Source: Flavobacteriales bacterium (GTDB lineage: Bacteria > Bacteroidota > Bacteroidia > Flavobacteriales > ECT2AJA-044). Taken from it: a stretch of 41,906 bases of DNA. Below the pieces are notes generated by a model. That model was not told the DNA's origin. It made no database searches and worked only from the letters and a program-made list of their open reading frames with translations. Position 1 is the first letter of the stretch. Every line of letters begins with the position of its first letter. Of the stretch, positions 8,260-16,804 are shown piece after piece. Both the position numbers and the translations under genes were made by a program. The DNA is taken from the NCBI GenBank assembly GCA_021296215.1, contig JAGWBA010000013.1:1-41906 (forward strand), in the 5' to 3' direction.

Positions 8260-10284
8260 ATGAAATTTGCACACCCCGAATTTCTTTACGCCCTTTCAGC
8301 ACTGGCCATACCGGTGCTCATACATCTCTTCAATTTTCGTCGCTTTAAAACGGTCTACTTCACCAATGTTCGCTTTTTGCGCGAACTGCAGGAGCAAACC
8401 AAGCGTCAATCGCAGTTAAAACACTACCTCGTACTCCTGAGCCGCTTGCTTGCGATTACCTTTTTGGTGCTCGCTTTTGCAGGGCCCTATCGGGCCGATA
8501 AGGACCTTGATTCGGGTAGCGTGAATTTCGTTTCGCTGTATCTCGACAACTCGTTCAGCATGGACGGACAAAGCTCCGAAGGGCGGTTGCTGGACGTAGC
8601 AAAACAACGGGCGATCGAGGTCGTAGAAAGCTATGGTACCGCCGACAGGTTTCAAATCCTGACCAATGATTTTGAGGGACGCCATCAACGCTGGCTTACC
8701 CAAGAGTCCGTCATTGACGAAATCGAGCGAGTCGGGCTAAGCGAAAATGTCCGATCCCTTGAACAAGTCTATCGCCGCCAAGCCGACCTTCGGTCACAAG
8801 CCGCCGCCGATGCGCGCTATCAGCCACTATGGTTGAGCGATTTTCAGCGAAATTCGAGCGACCTTACCACGTGGCAACCCGATTCGGCATTTCCAGTGCG
8901 ATGGGTGCGTTTTGAGCCCGAACTCGAACAAAACCTATTCATCGACAGCATCTCATTTGATCGCCCTTTACGCCAACCCGAGCAGAACGAGATTCTGCGA
9001 GTATGGATTGAATATACGGGCGAAGATTCCCGCGCTGATATCCCTTTGCGCTTGCTACTCAACGGACAGCAAAAGGCCTTAAGTACTTTCAGCATCGCAC
9101 CCGGTGAACGGAAAGAGGTAGTCTTGAACTACCTCAACGGAGCGGCCGGAAACTATCGTGGCGAAGTACAACTCGAGGACTATCCCATTACGTTCGACGA
9201 CCGATTCTTTTTCCAGTACCAAGTCCGGGAGCAAGTCTCCGTTCTCGAGATACACGAGGATGTTTACTCAGCCAGCCCGTTGGCCATGCTCTTTGAACGG
9301 ATGGAATTTCAATACGAAAGAACCTCTATTCAGGCCATCGACTACGCTCGTTTGGGGAACTTCGACTTGGTCATCCTGAATTACCCGAAACAACTCCCGA
9401 CCGGGTTGGCCGGTGAACTCAACCGCTTCATGGAACAAGGCGGATCCGTGGCACTATTTGCAGGCACGGAGAGTAATTACCTCGAACTTTTAGGAAACCT
9501 GGGGCTGGGCAACGCTTTGAAGGATACGGTAAAGCTAAATAAGATCGAATACCGGCACCCGCTGTTCGCCGATGTCTTCGAAGCTCAACCCGAACGTATG
9601 GATTTCCCTACTGTATTTGAATACCGCCCGGCTGTCATCGCGCCGCAGGCGGAAATCCTTATGGAAATGGAGAACGGACTCCCCTTCCTATACCGATTGC
9701 CAAAAGAAAACGGTAGCCTTTTCGTCTTTGTGACCGATCTACAGAATGCATCGGGCAACTTTCCACGTCATGCGCTATTCCCTACCACCCTGTACAACCT
9801 TGCGTATTTAAGCGTTCCCGAACCCGCTCCGTATTACACTTTGGTGCGAACCGATATGATCGAACTCCGTGGAATCGTGGACCCTACGGAAAACAGCGAC
9901 ATTCCGTTCCATTTGGCGGGTCAAGAAAGTAACAGCATTCCAGGGCAGCGCATTCAACAAGGGAACTTACTGCTCGAAACCTTTGAATCCGTTGAGGACG
10001 CCGGGTGGTACTCGCTACAACGAGCTGATAGCACCTACGGGTACCTGGCCTTTAATTACGATCGAACGGAAAGCGACCCAACGGTATGGACCGATGAAGA
10101 GCTCGACATCGCCTTGGCTCAATGGCCCGATCAAGCCCGCAACCGATATTCCGGGGAACGAACACAACTGGCTGGCGTCATGCAAAAAGATGCGGTCGGT
10201 CATTCGTATTGGAAACTGTGTATTCTCTTAACTTTGTTATTCGTACTCGTTGAAGTACTACTGCTAAAATTCTGGAAGAGATGA
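8260..10284 (+). CDS. BatA domain-containing membrane protein with von Willebrand-like domain
   Basis: A 674-residue inner-membrane protein starting at the ATG at 8260 (MKFAHPEFLYALS). A TTG three codons upstream lies inside the promoter box and is rejected. The N-terminal BatA domain has two membrane segments (about 6-25 and 57-77) around the conserved LIHLFNFRRFKTVYFTNVRFL region. A vWA-like domain follows with the MIDAS-type motif DNSFSM (near residue 97). A long periplasmic part leads to a final membrane helix (WKLCILLTLLFVLVEVLLL). Such proteins accompany Bat aerotolerance or MoxR systems, or stand alone in Bacteroidota; function unproven. It overlaps the next gene by four bases (ATGA). 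It carries a repeat copy at 9642-9650. Confidence 0.88.
   Translation: MKFAHPEFLYALSALAIPVLIHLFNFRRFKTVYFTNVRFLRELQEQTKRQSQLKHYLVLLSRLLAITFLVLAFAGPYRADKDLDSGSVNFVSLYLDNSFSMDGQSSEGRLLDVAKQRAIEVVESYGTADRFQILTNDFEGRHQRWLTQESVIDEIERVGLSENVRSLEQVYRRQADLRSQAAADARYQPLWLSDFQRNSSDLTTWQPDSAFPVRWVRFEPELEQNLFIDSISFDRPLRQPEQNEILRVWIEYTGEDSRADIPLRLLLNGQQKALSTFSIAPGERKEVVLNYLNGAAGNYRGEVQLEDYPITFDDRFFFQYQVREQVSVLEIHEDVYSASPLAMLFERMEFQYERTSIQAIDYARLGNFDLVILNYPKQLPTGLAGELNRFMEQGGSVALFAGTESNYLELLGNLGLGNALKDTVKLNKIEYRHPLFADVFEAQPERMDFPTVFEYRPAVIAPQAEILMEMENGLPFLYRLPKENGSLFVFVTDLQNASGNFPRHALFPTTLYNLAYLSVPEPAPYYTLVRTDMIELRGIVDPTENSDIPFHLAGQESNSIPGQRIQQGNLLLETFESVEDAGWYSLQRADSTYGYLAFNYDRTESDPTVWTDEELDIALAQWPDQARNRYSGERTQLAGVMQKDAVGHSYWKLCILLTLLFVLVEVLLLKFWKR
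9642..9650 (+). repeat. Dispersed hairpin motif GCCGCAGGC, copy 2
   Basis: Context is CATCGC before the core and GGAAA after it. One flanking C-G pair extends the stem. It encodes APQA in the BatA-like gene. Confidence 0.6.
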
Positions 10285-11537
10285 AAATAATGCTGCGCTC
10301 CGTGCAGGTCATCGACCCGCAATCACCCTGGAACGGTAAATCCGTGGATGTGGAATTAAAAAACGGACGCGTTAGCGCTATTGACAAAAAGCTTCAGCTC
10401 TTAGACGGATTCAAGGAAATCAAAGCCAAAGGACAGTGTTTGTCCCCCGGCTGGTTCGACCTGCACGCTGATTTCGCAGAACCGGGAAACGAATGGCGCG
10501 AAGATATCAGTACCGGTGCTGAAGCAGCTGCGCGTGGGGGATTTACAGGAGTTGCGCTGAGCCCACTGACCGATCCGGTAATCGACAATAAGGCCGGTGT
10601 CGAATACTTCACCCGTCGATCTGATGACACCGTGGTTGAACTATTCCCCAAAGGCACCCTCACCGTTGGAGCCCGGGGAGAACAGATGGCCGAGCTATTC
10701 GATATGCATCGCAGCGGAGCCGTTGCTTTTACAGACGATACTCACGCCGTACAAAATCCCAACCTCATCAAACTCGGATTGCTCTACACACGCGATTTTA
10801 ATGGAATCGTCATGAGCTTCCCCCACGAGCCCAATATTTGTGGCAAAGGCGTCATGAACGAGGGCGAAAACAGCACGTACCTCGGGCTAAAAGGAATGCC
10901 AAAAATGGCCGAGGAGATCATGGTCCAGCGCGAGATCGACCTCGCCGAATATACGGGCGGACGACTTCATCTGCGCACCATCACAACCGCCCGAAGCGTG
11001 GAGCTTATCCGCAGAGCTAAGGACCGCGGCTTCAATATCACCGCCGACGTTTCCGTAGCTCACCTGCTCTTCTCAGATGGTGAACTGCGCGAATACGATA
11101 CGCGATGGAAAGTTATGCCTCCCTTACGGGAGGATTCAGACCGCCGCGCCTTGCTTCAAGGTCTTCGCGATGGAACCATCGATGCGGTCAGTACAGACCA
11201 CAGCCCTCAGGACATCGAAACCAAGAAGTGTGAGTTTGACCTCGCGAGTTTCGGTATGATCGCTCTTCAAACGGCCTATCCTCTTTTGAAGCAGAACCTG
11301 AGCGACGAAGAGATCGTTCGTTACCTCGGCGTTCAATCGCGCCAAGTCATCGGAATGGAAGCACCTGTTATCGATATTGACAACGAAATCAATTTCACCC
11401 TTTTCGACCCAGCCGCGAAATGGACGTGGACCGAAAATGAGGCGGCATCAAAATCAAAGAACTCCCCACTTTTTGGCAGGGAGTTCTCTGGAAAGGTCGT
11501 GGGCGTTTTCCGAGGAAAACACTCCGTTCAGTTTTAA
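10281..11537 (+). CDS. Dihydroorotase-like protein with altered metal ligands
   Basis: A 418-residue amidohydrolase-superfamily protein closely resembling the flavobacterial dihydroorotase family. Overall blocks are conserved (LSPGWFDLHADFAEPG, GGFTGVALSP, GKGVMNEGENSTYLGLKG, DAVSTDHSPQDIETKKCEFD). The metal-binding HxH of classical PyrC is instead H62-A-D64, no carboxylated lysine is apparent, and the second histidine of the later metal site is replaced in RLHLRTITT. Asp of STDHSP is kept. Catalysis by the usual binuclear mechanism therefore looks impaired. It may be an inactive partner, as with the pseudo-dihydroorotases that assemble with aspartate carbamoyltransferase in other bacteria, or may have changed function. 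Translationally coupled to the BatA-like gene. Confidence 0.85.
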   Translation: MKIMLRSVQVIDPQSPWNGKSVDVELKNGRVSAIDKKLQLLDGFKEIKAKGQCLSPGWFDLHADFAEPGNEWREDISTGAEAAARGGFTGVALSPLTDPVIDNKAGVEYFTRRSDDTVVELFPKGTLTVGARGEQMAELFDMHRSGAVAFTDDTHAVQNPNLIKLGLLYTRDFNGIVMSFPHEPNICGKGVMNEGENSTYLGLKGMPKMAEEIMVQREIDLAEYTGGRLHLRTITTARSVELIRRAKDRGFNITADVSVAHLLFSDGELREYDTRWKVMPPLREDSDRRALLQGLRDGTIDAVSTDHSPQDIETKKCEFDLASFGMIALQTAYPLLKQNLSDEEIVRYLGVQSRQVIGMEAPVIDIDNEINFTLFDPAAKWTWTENEAASKSKNSPLFGREFSGKVVGVFRGKHSVQF

Positions 11538-11538
11538 A

Positions 11539-14463
11539 TTACCGCTTAACGAATGATTTGGTCTTGACGTAACCATTTGCCGTTAACACCAATTGATACG
11601 TTCCGGGGGCTAAACCACTGACGTTGAGTCGCGCTTTGTTGTTTCCCGCATCTTGTTGGCCTAAAGAGGTCGTCATGACCGTTCGGCCCATTATATCGAC
11701 AACAGCTACTTCAGCATTTCTACTTTGCACCAAGTCGAAATCGACTACGAGCTCTTCAGCGGTCGGATTCGGGTAAACGTTGAAATACGTCACATCCTCT
11801 TCTGCAAGGCCAATGCTGGTAGATTTCCAGATCTCCAAGTCGTCAATCGCCGCTTCAACTACTGCTCCCGGATCAAAGTCAGAGGCAACGAAACGAACAC
11901 TCACCGTCGAGTTTGGAGTGACATAGTCGCTCACGCGGTGAACGGCACGTCGCCAGCTAGCATCCCAAGCACGGGTATTTTCGATCTCGACCCAAGTAGT
12001 ACCACCGTCATTGGAAATATACACGATCCACGGATCCGTTCCGGGGTTACTTCCAGAATTATTCGAGAACCATCTGTAGTATGAGATGATCGGATCTGAA
12101 TAACCGGTCAAATCAAACTCAGGTGAAATGAGCGTGGTCTCTCCACCGTCCACGTCATCTTGTGTAAATACTCCACCGCCGTTGTTTCCAGTAACGGCAC
12201 AGATAAAGCCTCCTTGTGTATTCTGACTTCCTGGCTGTACAAAGCCAAGCGACATATCATTGCTCGCATAGGTTGGATCCGGAACATCAATGATCCACTG
12301 ACCGGTAGTAGCACCGTCGGTTGGCAGTCCCTCGATCCAGCTTCCCTGAGTAAAGTCAAAATCCTCGATGTGCATTTGGTTGAAGCCCACCAAGATGTTG
12401 TACGCTAGGTTACGTTGCAAAGGATCTTGTTCAATTGCCTTTGAAGGCGATTCAAGAGCAGCCAATCCATTGGCATCATCTACGGTCACGAAGTACTCAA
12501 CGATCGTTCCCGCAGGTTGACCCGGAATTTGGCCTTCGTACGTAATGCCCGAAGTATTCGCCATTGGGGTCGTCATCCACGGTCCGGTTTGATTGAGGCG
12601 ATAGTGAGCCGTTACACCACCAAAATACTGGCTGAATTGAACGTTCACCTGAGCACTCAAGTCAATGGCCGCGTTGATCGCCGCATTCGAAACAGGAGAA
12701 TGGGTTAGGTCCCTGATTCCCATCAAAGCGATTCCATGATCATTGAAGCCTTGTGTTATACCGAACCCGTTTGGTGTACCGTTCGTGATATCATTATCTC
12801 CCCCATTCGCGGGAACATCGTCGGCCAGCAGAGTCTCAACCAGCACGTCGTAGTACAGCTGTCCGGTTCCGCTCAAAGTATGAGGTTGCATCGGCAAACC
12901 AAACCAACCTTGCGTCCATATCTTTGTTAACGAATCCATGGAGATTCCGGTATAGCGGAAGCTGTCCCAGAACGATCCCGCAATGATCTCACCATCATTG
13001 TGCACCTGACCGCTCCAATCGTCCGGATATACCTTTATACCTTGGTCATAACGGCGAATTGAGCTTGCAGTATCGCCAGGTGTGAGTCCTTGAGCCAACA
13101 AGCTGTCTTGGGTGATCGAAATTCCCCAGATATCGGCGTAACCTTCGTTCATTCCTCCGTTCGAAAAAGACAGTCCATGCGAAGAGTAAAAACGCCCATT
13201 GATCCCATGACCGTACTCGTGATAAACTACATCCTTTACTTGAGCAAGGGAGTAACAGCTCGTCGCCGCTGTGAAGAAATTAATTGAACTTCCGTTGTAA
13301 TATGCGTTGCACTCGTGTGGAGTGATCTCGATGTTACACGGCAAAGGAAGATCGAGTCCCGTGAAATTGGGGAAATACTTCTTCATGTGGTCGTGAACCA
13401 AATCGGTGTGGTAATAAGCCGCACGGGCTTCAACGGTAAACAGATCGCTGATGTCCAAGGTATCACTCGAAGGTGTCAGGCTCAAGGTACTCGACGATAC
13501 CGGCAAAATAAGGGGATCTTCTCGAACCGATACCCAATGGCCGCGGAGTTTAATAATGGCCGCGGACGGACTCGCCAATGGCGCTACCAAATCACCGTTA
13601 TCGTCGGTCTGGTAGGTCGTTCCGTCAACCTCTACCTCTACACGGATGAACGGCTCGTTGGTTTCGGGTTGAAATACCTTCTCGGTGCGAACATTTCCAC
13701 GAATATGGGTCGTGTCAGTTGTGAATTGATGCACCTGATTTTCTCTGTAGAGCACAGTTCCATCGTTCACATCGACATAGGTCGTGTAAATGGCCGGAAT
13801 TCCTTGCTGTGCATGAACGGTGATCTCCGCGATCTTGTGGTACTCATAAGCCCCTTCTACCGGAAGTGGATATATGAAGTAACCTTCAACTTCTGCTTCG
13901 GTGACGGTAGGCAGACCCGCCGAGGCAGCAGCGGTCAATGCGCCCTCCGAAAGTTCGCTTCCGCCCGAGAGGGCGATATTCGGATGAATATCGAGACCCA
14001 ACAACACCAGGCGGCCGTCTTTGGTGAATTTTAGATCGGCCCGCGCATTCTTAACCAACAAGCCCTGATGACGTTGCTGCAAGATCAAGTGATCGTATGC
14101 CGCCGTTTCGGTCTTGGTTAGGAATTCGAGCTCCCCCATCGGCAAGCCTGCACTTTGAAAAGTCTGATTCAAAAAGTTCAAGGCCGTTGATTCATCCGCA
14201 TTCCCCACGAAAAATGGAGTTCCGAACGCGCGATGCGGCAAGCCTGTACGCTCGTCGAAACGGGCTATCCAATCAGGATGATCAGCGGTGAAACTCTGCC
14301 ACACGGGGCCATTCTGTAAAGCCTTTTGAACTTGTACGTTGGGTAATTGATGGTCGTAAAGGTATCCGATACGATAGGGGTCGATGTCGTGATCTCCTCC
14401 GGCTACGGCTGTAAAAGTCGCCGCCATAGCCAAGAAGAAGTTCAGTAAAAGCCTCTTATTCAT
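11539..14463 (-). CDS. Secreted M36 (fungalysin-like) metalloprotease with T9SS sorting domain
   Basis: A 974-residue secreted zinc peptidase. Signal peptide at about residues 1-21, then an FTP-type propeptide (about 40-220). The M36 catalytic domain has the zinc motif HEYGH near residues 415-419 and the third ligand in NEGYADIWG about 25 residues later. A MAM/jellyroll-like segment (about 700-880, with YYRWFSNNSGSNPGTDPW) follows, and a C-terminal type A sorting domain (VYPNPTAEELVVDF to SFVKR). The last domain directs type IX secretion to the surface or medium, where it would digest extracellular protein. It converges on the dihydroorotase-like gene with only one base between stops, so no terminator is resolved. 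Upstream, minus strand TATCTTGG (14485-14492) is a possible weak -7 box. Confidence 0.92.
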   Translation of the reverse strand: MNKRLLLNFFLAMAATFTAVAGGDHDIDPYRIGYLYDHQLPNVQVQKALQNGPVWQSFTADHPDWIARFDERTGLPHRAFGTPFFVGNADESTALNFLNQTFQSAGLPMGELEFLTKTETAAYDHLILQQRHQGLLVKNARADLKFTKDGRLVLLGLDIHPNIALSGGSELSEGALTAAASAGLPTVTEAEVEGYFIYPLPVEGAYEYHKIAEITVHAQQGIPAIYTTYVDVNDGTVLYRENQVHQFTTDTTHIRGNVRTEKVFQPETNEPFIRVEVEVDGTTYQTDDNGDLVAPLASPSAAIIKLRGHWVSVREDPLILPVSSSTLSLTPSSDTLDISDLFTVEARAAYYHTDLVHDHMKKYFPNFTGLDLPLPCNIEITPHECNAYYNGSSINFFTAATSCYSLAQVKDVVYHEYGHGINGRFYSSHGLSFSNGGMNEGYADIWGISITQDSLLAQGLTPGDTASSIRRYDQGIKVYPDDWSGQVHNDGEIIAGSFWDSFRYTGISMDSLTKIWTQGWFGLPMQPHTLSGTGQLYYDVLVETLLADDVPANGGDNDITNGTPNGFGITQGFNDHGIALMGIRDLTHSPVSNAAINAAIDLSAQVNVQFSQYFGGVTAHYRLNQTGPWMTTPMANTSGITYEGQIPGQPAGTIVEYFVTVDDANGLAALESPSKAIEQDPLQRNLAYNILVGFNQMHIEDFDFTQGSWIEGLPTDGATTGQWIIDVPDPTYASNDMSLGFVQPGSQNTQGGFICAVTGNNGGGVFTQDDVDGGETTLISPEFDLTGYSDPIISYYRWFSNNSGSNPGTDPWIVYISNDGGTTWVEIENTRAWDASWRRAVHRVSDYVTPNSTVSVRFVASDFDPGAVVEAAIDDLEIWKSTSIGLAEEDVTYFNVYPNPTAEELVVDFDLVQSRNAEVAVVDIMGRTVMTTSLGQQDAGNNKARLNVSGLAPGTYQLVLTANGYVKTKSFVKR

Positions 14464-14556
14464 GTAGTTCTATTTGGGTTAATGAATTGCCAAGATACAA
14501 CCTATCCGGCACTCTATTAGTTCAATACGACCGATTTTGGCTCGAGGTTGGCGAAA

Positions 14557-15312
14557 TCAGAATTGAAGTTCTAAACCGTCGTGGGCCAGATGTGCAAATT
14601 CCGGCAAACCGCGTTCCACATCGGCATGTCTTCCAAGCTGGTGGCTGATATGAGTAAAATAAGCCCGCTCTACTCCAATGCTCTCGACTTGTTGCAGAGC
14701 TTCGTCCAACGTAAAATGACTGTAGTGGGGCTCGTACCGCAAAGCGTTCAACACCATCGCCTTACTTCCCTTTATTTTTTTCTGCGCCTGCGGCGCGATG
14801 TGGTTGGCGTCGGTTATGTAGGTGAAGTCGTCGAAGCGGAACCCATAAGTTTGCAGGTCGCGATGCATCACGGAAATCGGCACGATCCGATGCCCTTTGA
14901 TCTCGAACGGCTCATCGGCCAATCGCTCAAAATGGATCGAAGGTACACCCGGATAATCGCCAAAGGCATAGCCAAAGCGGGTTCGTAGATCCTCTTCGGT
15001 ATGATCCGAGGCATATAAAGGCATAGAGCCTTTTTGAAAGTAGTTGAACGCCCTTACATCGTCAAGCCCGGCCACATGATCGGTATGCTCGTGAGTATAG
15101 AGCACGGCATCGAGCCTTTTCACCCCGGCTCGAAGCATTTGATAGCGGAAATCAGGCCCCGTATCAACCACTACCCTACAATCGTCCCATTCGATCAATA
15201 TCGACGAACGCAATCTTTGATCTCTCGGGTCGTTGGAACCACAAACGGAACAATCACAACCGATCATTGGTATACCTTGAGAAGTACCTGTGCCGAGAAA
15301 CGTGATTTTCAT
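14557..15312 (-). CDS. MBL-fold metallo-hydrolase (PhnP-like)
   Basis: A 251-residue metallo-beta-lactamase-fold enzyme. The metal motif THEHTDH lies at residues 73-79, with further ligands in the DTGPDFR (50-56) and VMHRD regions and a late HISH. The N-terminal GTGTSQGIPMIGCDCSVC cluster of cysteines (19, 21, 24) is typical of the branch related to PhnP phosphoribosyl cyclic phosphodiesterase and lipoate-associated LipB-neighbour hydrolases. The substrate is not evident and there are no phosphonate genes nearby. It begins with MKITFLGTGTSQG at the ATG at 15312. A repeat copy (14786-14794) encodes APQA inside it without changing the expected spacing to the following KIKGSK motif. Confidence 0.88.
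   Translation of the reverse strand: MKITFLGTGTSQGIPMIGCDCSVCGSNDPRDQRLRSSILIEWDDCRVVVDTGPDFRYQMLRAGVKRLDAVLYTHEHTDHVAGLDDVRAFNYFQKGSMPLYASDHTEEDLRTRFGYAFGDYPGVPSIHFERLADEPFEIKGHRIVPISVMHRDLQTYGFRFDDFTYITDANHIAPQAQKKIKGSKAMVLNALRYEPHYSHFTLDEALQQVESIGVERAYFTHISHQLGRHADVERGLPEFAHLAHDGLELQF
14786..14794 (-). repeat. Dispersed hairpin motif GCCGCAGGC, copy 3
   Basis: Minus-strand context is CATCGC before and GCAGAAAAAAA after. Two flanking pairs (G-C, C-G) extend the stem. It encodes APQA in the MBL-fold gene. Confidence 0.65.
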
Positions 15313-15345
15313 GCTAGTAATTTATGATAAATAGATAGGGTCTTA

Positions 15346-15353
15346 TACCTTTG
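15346..15353 (+). promoter_or_regulatory. -7 promoter box of the conserved unknown gene
   Basis: TACCTTTG matches TAnnTTTG exactly, 20 bases upstream of the ATG at 15374. The -33 TTG is not evident. Confidence 0.55.
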
Positions 15354-15373
15354 TTCAAACGCACGCGTCAAAT

Positions 15374-16804
15374 ATGGACCGAATCATTCTCCCGACCAAG
15401 CAGAAGGCTCTGCAAATAAACCTCGACTCCGATATCTACGGTACTTTCGCAGAAATCGGGGCGGGACAGGAAGTCGTGCGACACTTCTTCCGCGCCGGTG
15501 GCGCCTCCGGGACCATCGCAAAGGCCATGAGTGCCTACGACAAAGACTTTTCCGATGCGATCTACGGGAAAGGTTCAGATGGTCGTTATGTGACCGAGGT
15601 TCGTCTGCGTCAAATGCTGAAGCAGGAATATGGCCTCATGGTCGAGCGCCTCGATCGCAAGAAATTCCCGACCAAGCGTTTTTTTGCTTTTTCGGATACC
15701 ATTGCCACGATCAATTTCGCCAAGACCTTCAAAGGCCATGGATGGCTGGGGATTCGGTTCCAAATTGAGCCGAATACCGAACCTTCAGAGATCGTAGTGC
15801 ATATTCGCATGCACGAGAATAACGCGCGTTCGCAACAAGAGAGCATTGGAGTACTCGGTGTTAACTTGATCTACGGTGCATATTACTTCTATCGCGACCC
15901 CAAGAAGTTACTCATGTCGTTGTACGACAACCTTAGTCGCGAGCAAATCGAGATCGACATGATCAACTTCCTCGGCCCCATGTTCGAGAAGGTCGACAAC
16001 CGACTCATGAGCTTGCAGTTAGTGAAGAACGGTATGACCGACGCCGTGATCTTTGGACCGGACGGAAAAAACATTCAGCCATCCGATCTACTCTACAAAA
16101 AGAATATCCTCACCCTGCGCGGTTCTTTCAGACCCGTGACCAAGGTGAATATCGACATGATCAAGAACGGCTATAAGCTGTTCGTGAAGACCAAAAGAGT
16201 TCAAAAAGAAAAGCTTCAGGTACTCTTTGAGATCACGCTTCACAACCTCAGTATGGATGGGTCACTCGATGAGCAAGACTTTATCGATAGAGCCGACATT
16301 CTCTGCAGCTTGGGACAAACCGTATTGATCTCCAACTACCAGGAATACTACAAACTAGTCGAGTACTTCTCGCGCTTTACCAAAGCGCGAATGGGACTCA
16401 TCATGGGTGTGAACAACCTATTGGATATCTTCGACGAAAGTTACTACCGCGACCTCAGCGGAGGTATCATGGAAGCTTTTGGAAAACTCTTCAACCGAGA
16501 CCTCAAAGTATTCTTATACCCTTATCAACCGAATAAGGAGGAGCCATTGCTCAACAGTAAGAATCTCAAGGTTCACCCGCGCTTGAAGCCGCTTTATCAG
16601 TACCTGCTCTACAACCGCCGTATCGAGGATATCGAGAATTTCGACCCCGAGATACTTCAGATTTTCTCTCCGGCCGTACTCAGCATGATTCGCGAAGGAG
16701 AACCCGGCTGGGAAAAGATGATACCGCCATACGTCGACAACATCATCAAAGACAAAAAGCTCTTTGGTTATAAGCCCGTAAAGGAAGAAGTAGAGAGCGA
16801 ATAA
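15374..16804 (+). CDS. Conserved Bacteroidota protein of unknown function
   Basis: A 476-residue soluble protein with no signal peptide or membrane helix. It belongs to a well-conserved family I associate with Bacteroidota. The strongest landmarks are the N-terminal segments IYGTFAEIGAGQEVVRHFF and ASGTIAKAMSAYDKDFSDA, then GWLGIRFQIEP, GVLGVNLIYGAYYFY and NRRIEDI. The C-terminal third (about 330-440) has the pattern NYQEYYKLVEYFSRFTKARMGLIMGVNNLLDIFDE. I cannot assign a reaction. The strong conservation and intact frame suggest a housekeeping role. It converges on the cysteine desulfurase with directly abutting stop codons. Confidence 0.75.
   Translation: MDRIILPTKQKALQINLDSDIYGTFAEIGAGQEVVRHFFRAGGASGTIAKAMSAYDKDFSDAIYGKGSDGRYVTEVRLRQMLKQEYGLMVERLDRKKFPTKRFFAFSDTIATINFAKTFKGHGWLGIRFQIEPNTEPSEIVVHIRMHENNARSQQESIGVLGVNLIYGAYYFYRDPKKLLMSLYDNLSREQIEIDMINFLGPMFEKVDNRLMSLQLVKNGMTDAVIFGPDGKNIQPSDLLYKKNILTLRGSFRPVTKVNIDMIKNGYKLFVKTKRVQKEKLQVLFEITLHNLSMDGSLDEQDFIDRADILCSLGQTVLISNYQEYYKLVEYFSRFTKARMGLIMGVNNLLDIFDESYYRDLSGGIMEAFGKLFNRDLKVFLYPYQPNKEEPLLNSKNLKVHPRLKPLYQYLLYNRRIEDIENFDPEILQIFSPAVLSMIREGEPGWEKMIPPYVDNIIKDKKLFGYKPVKEEVESE

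Noticed and set aside
11458-11487. Perfect 9-bp hairpin AGAACTCCC/GGGAGTTCT as a terminator
   Set aside because: It lies within the dihydroorotase-like coding sequence, about 50 bases before its stop, and has no T run after it. It may be chance.
13315-14034. 239-codon open reading frame opposite the M36 protease
   Set aside because: It is the complement of strongly conserved protease and propeptide sequence, has no family resemblance, and is a shadow frame.
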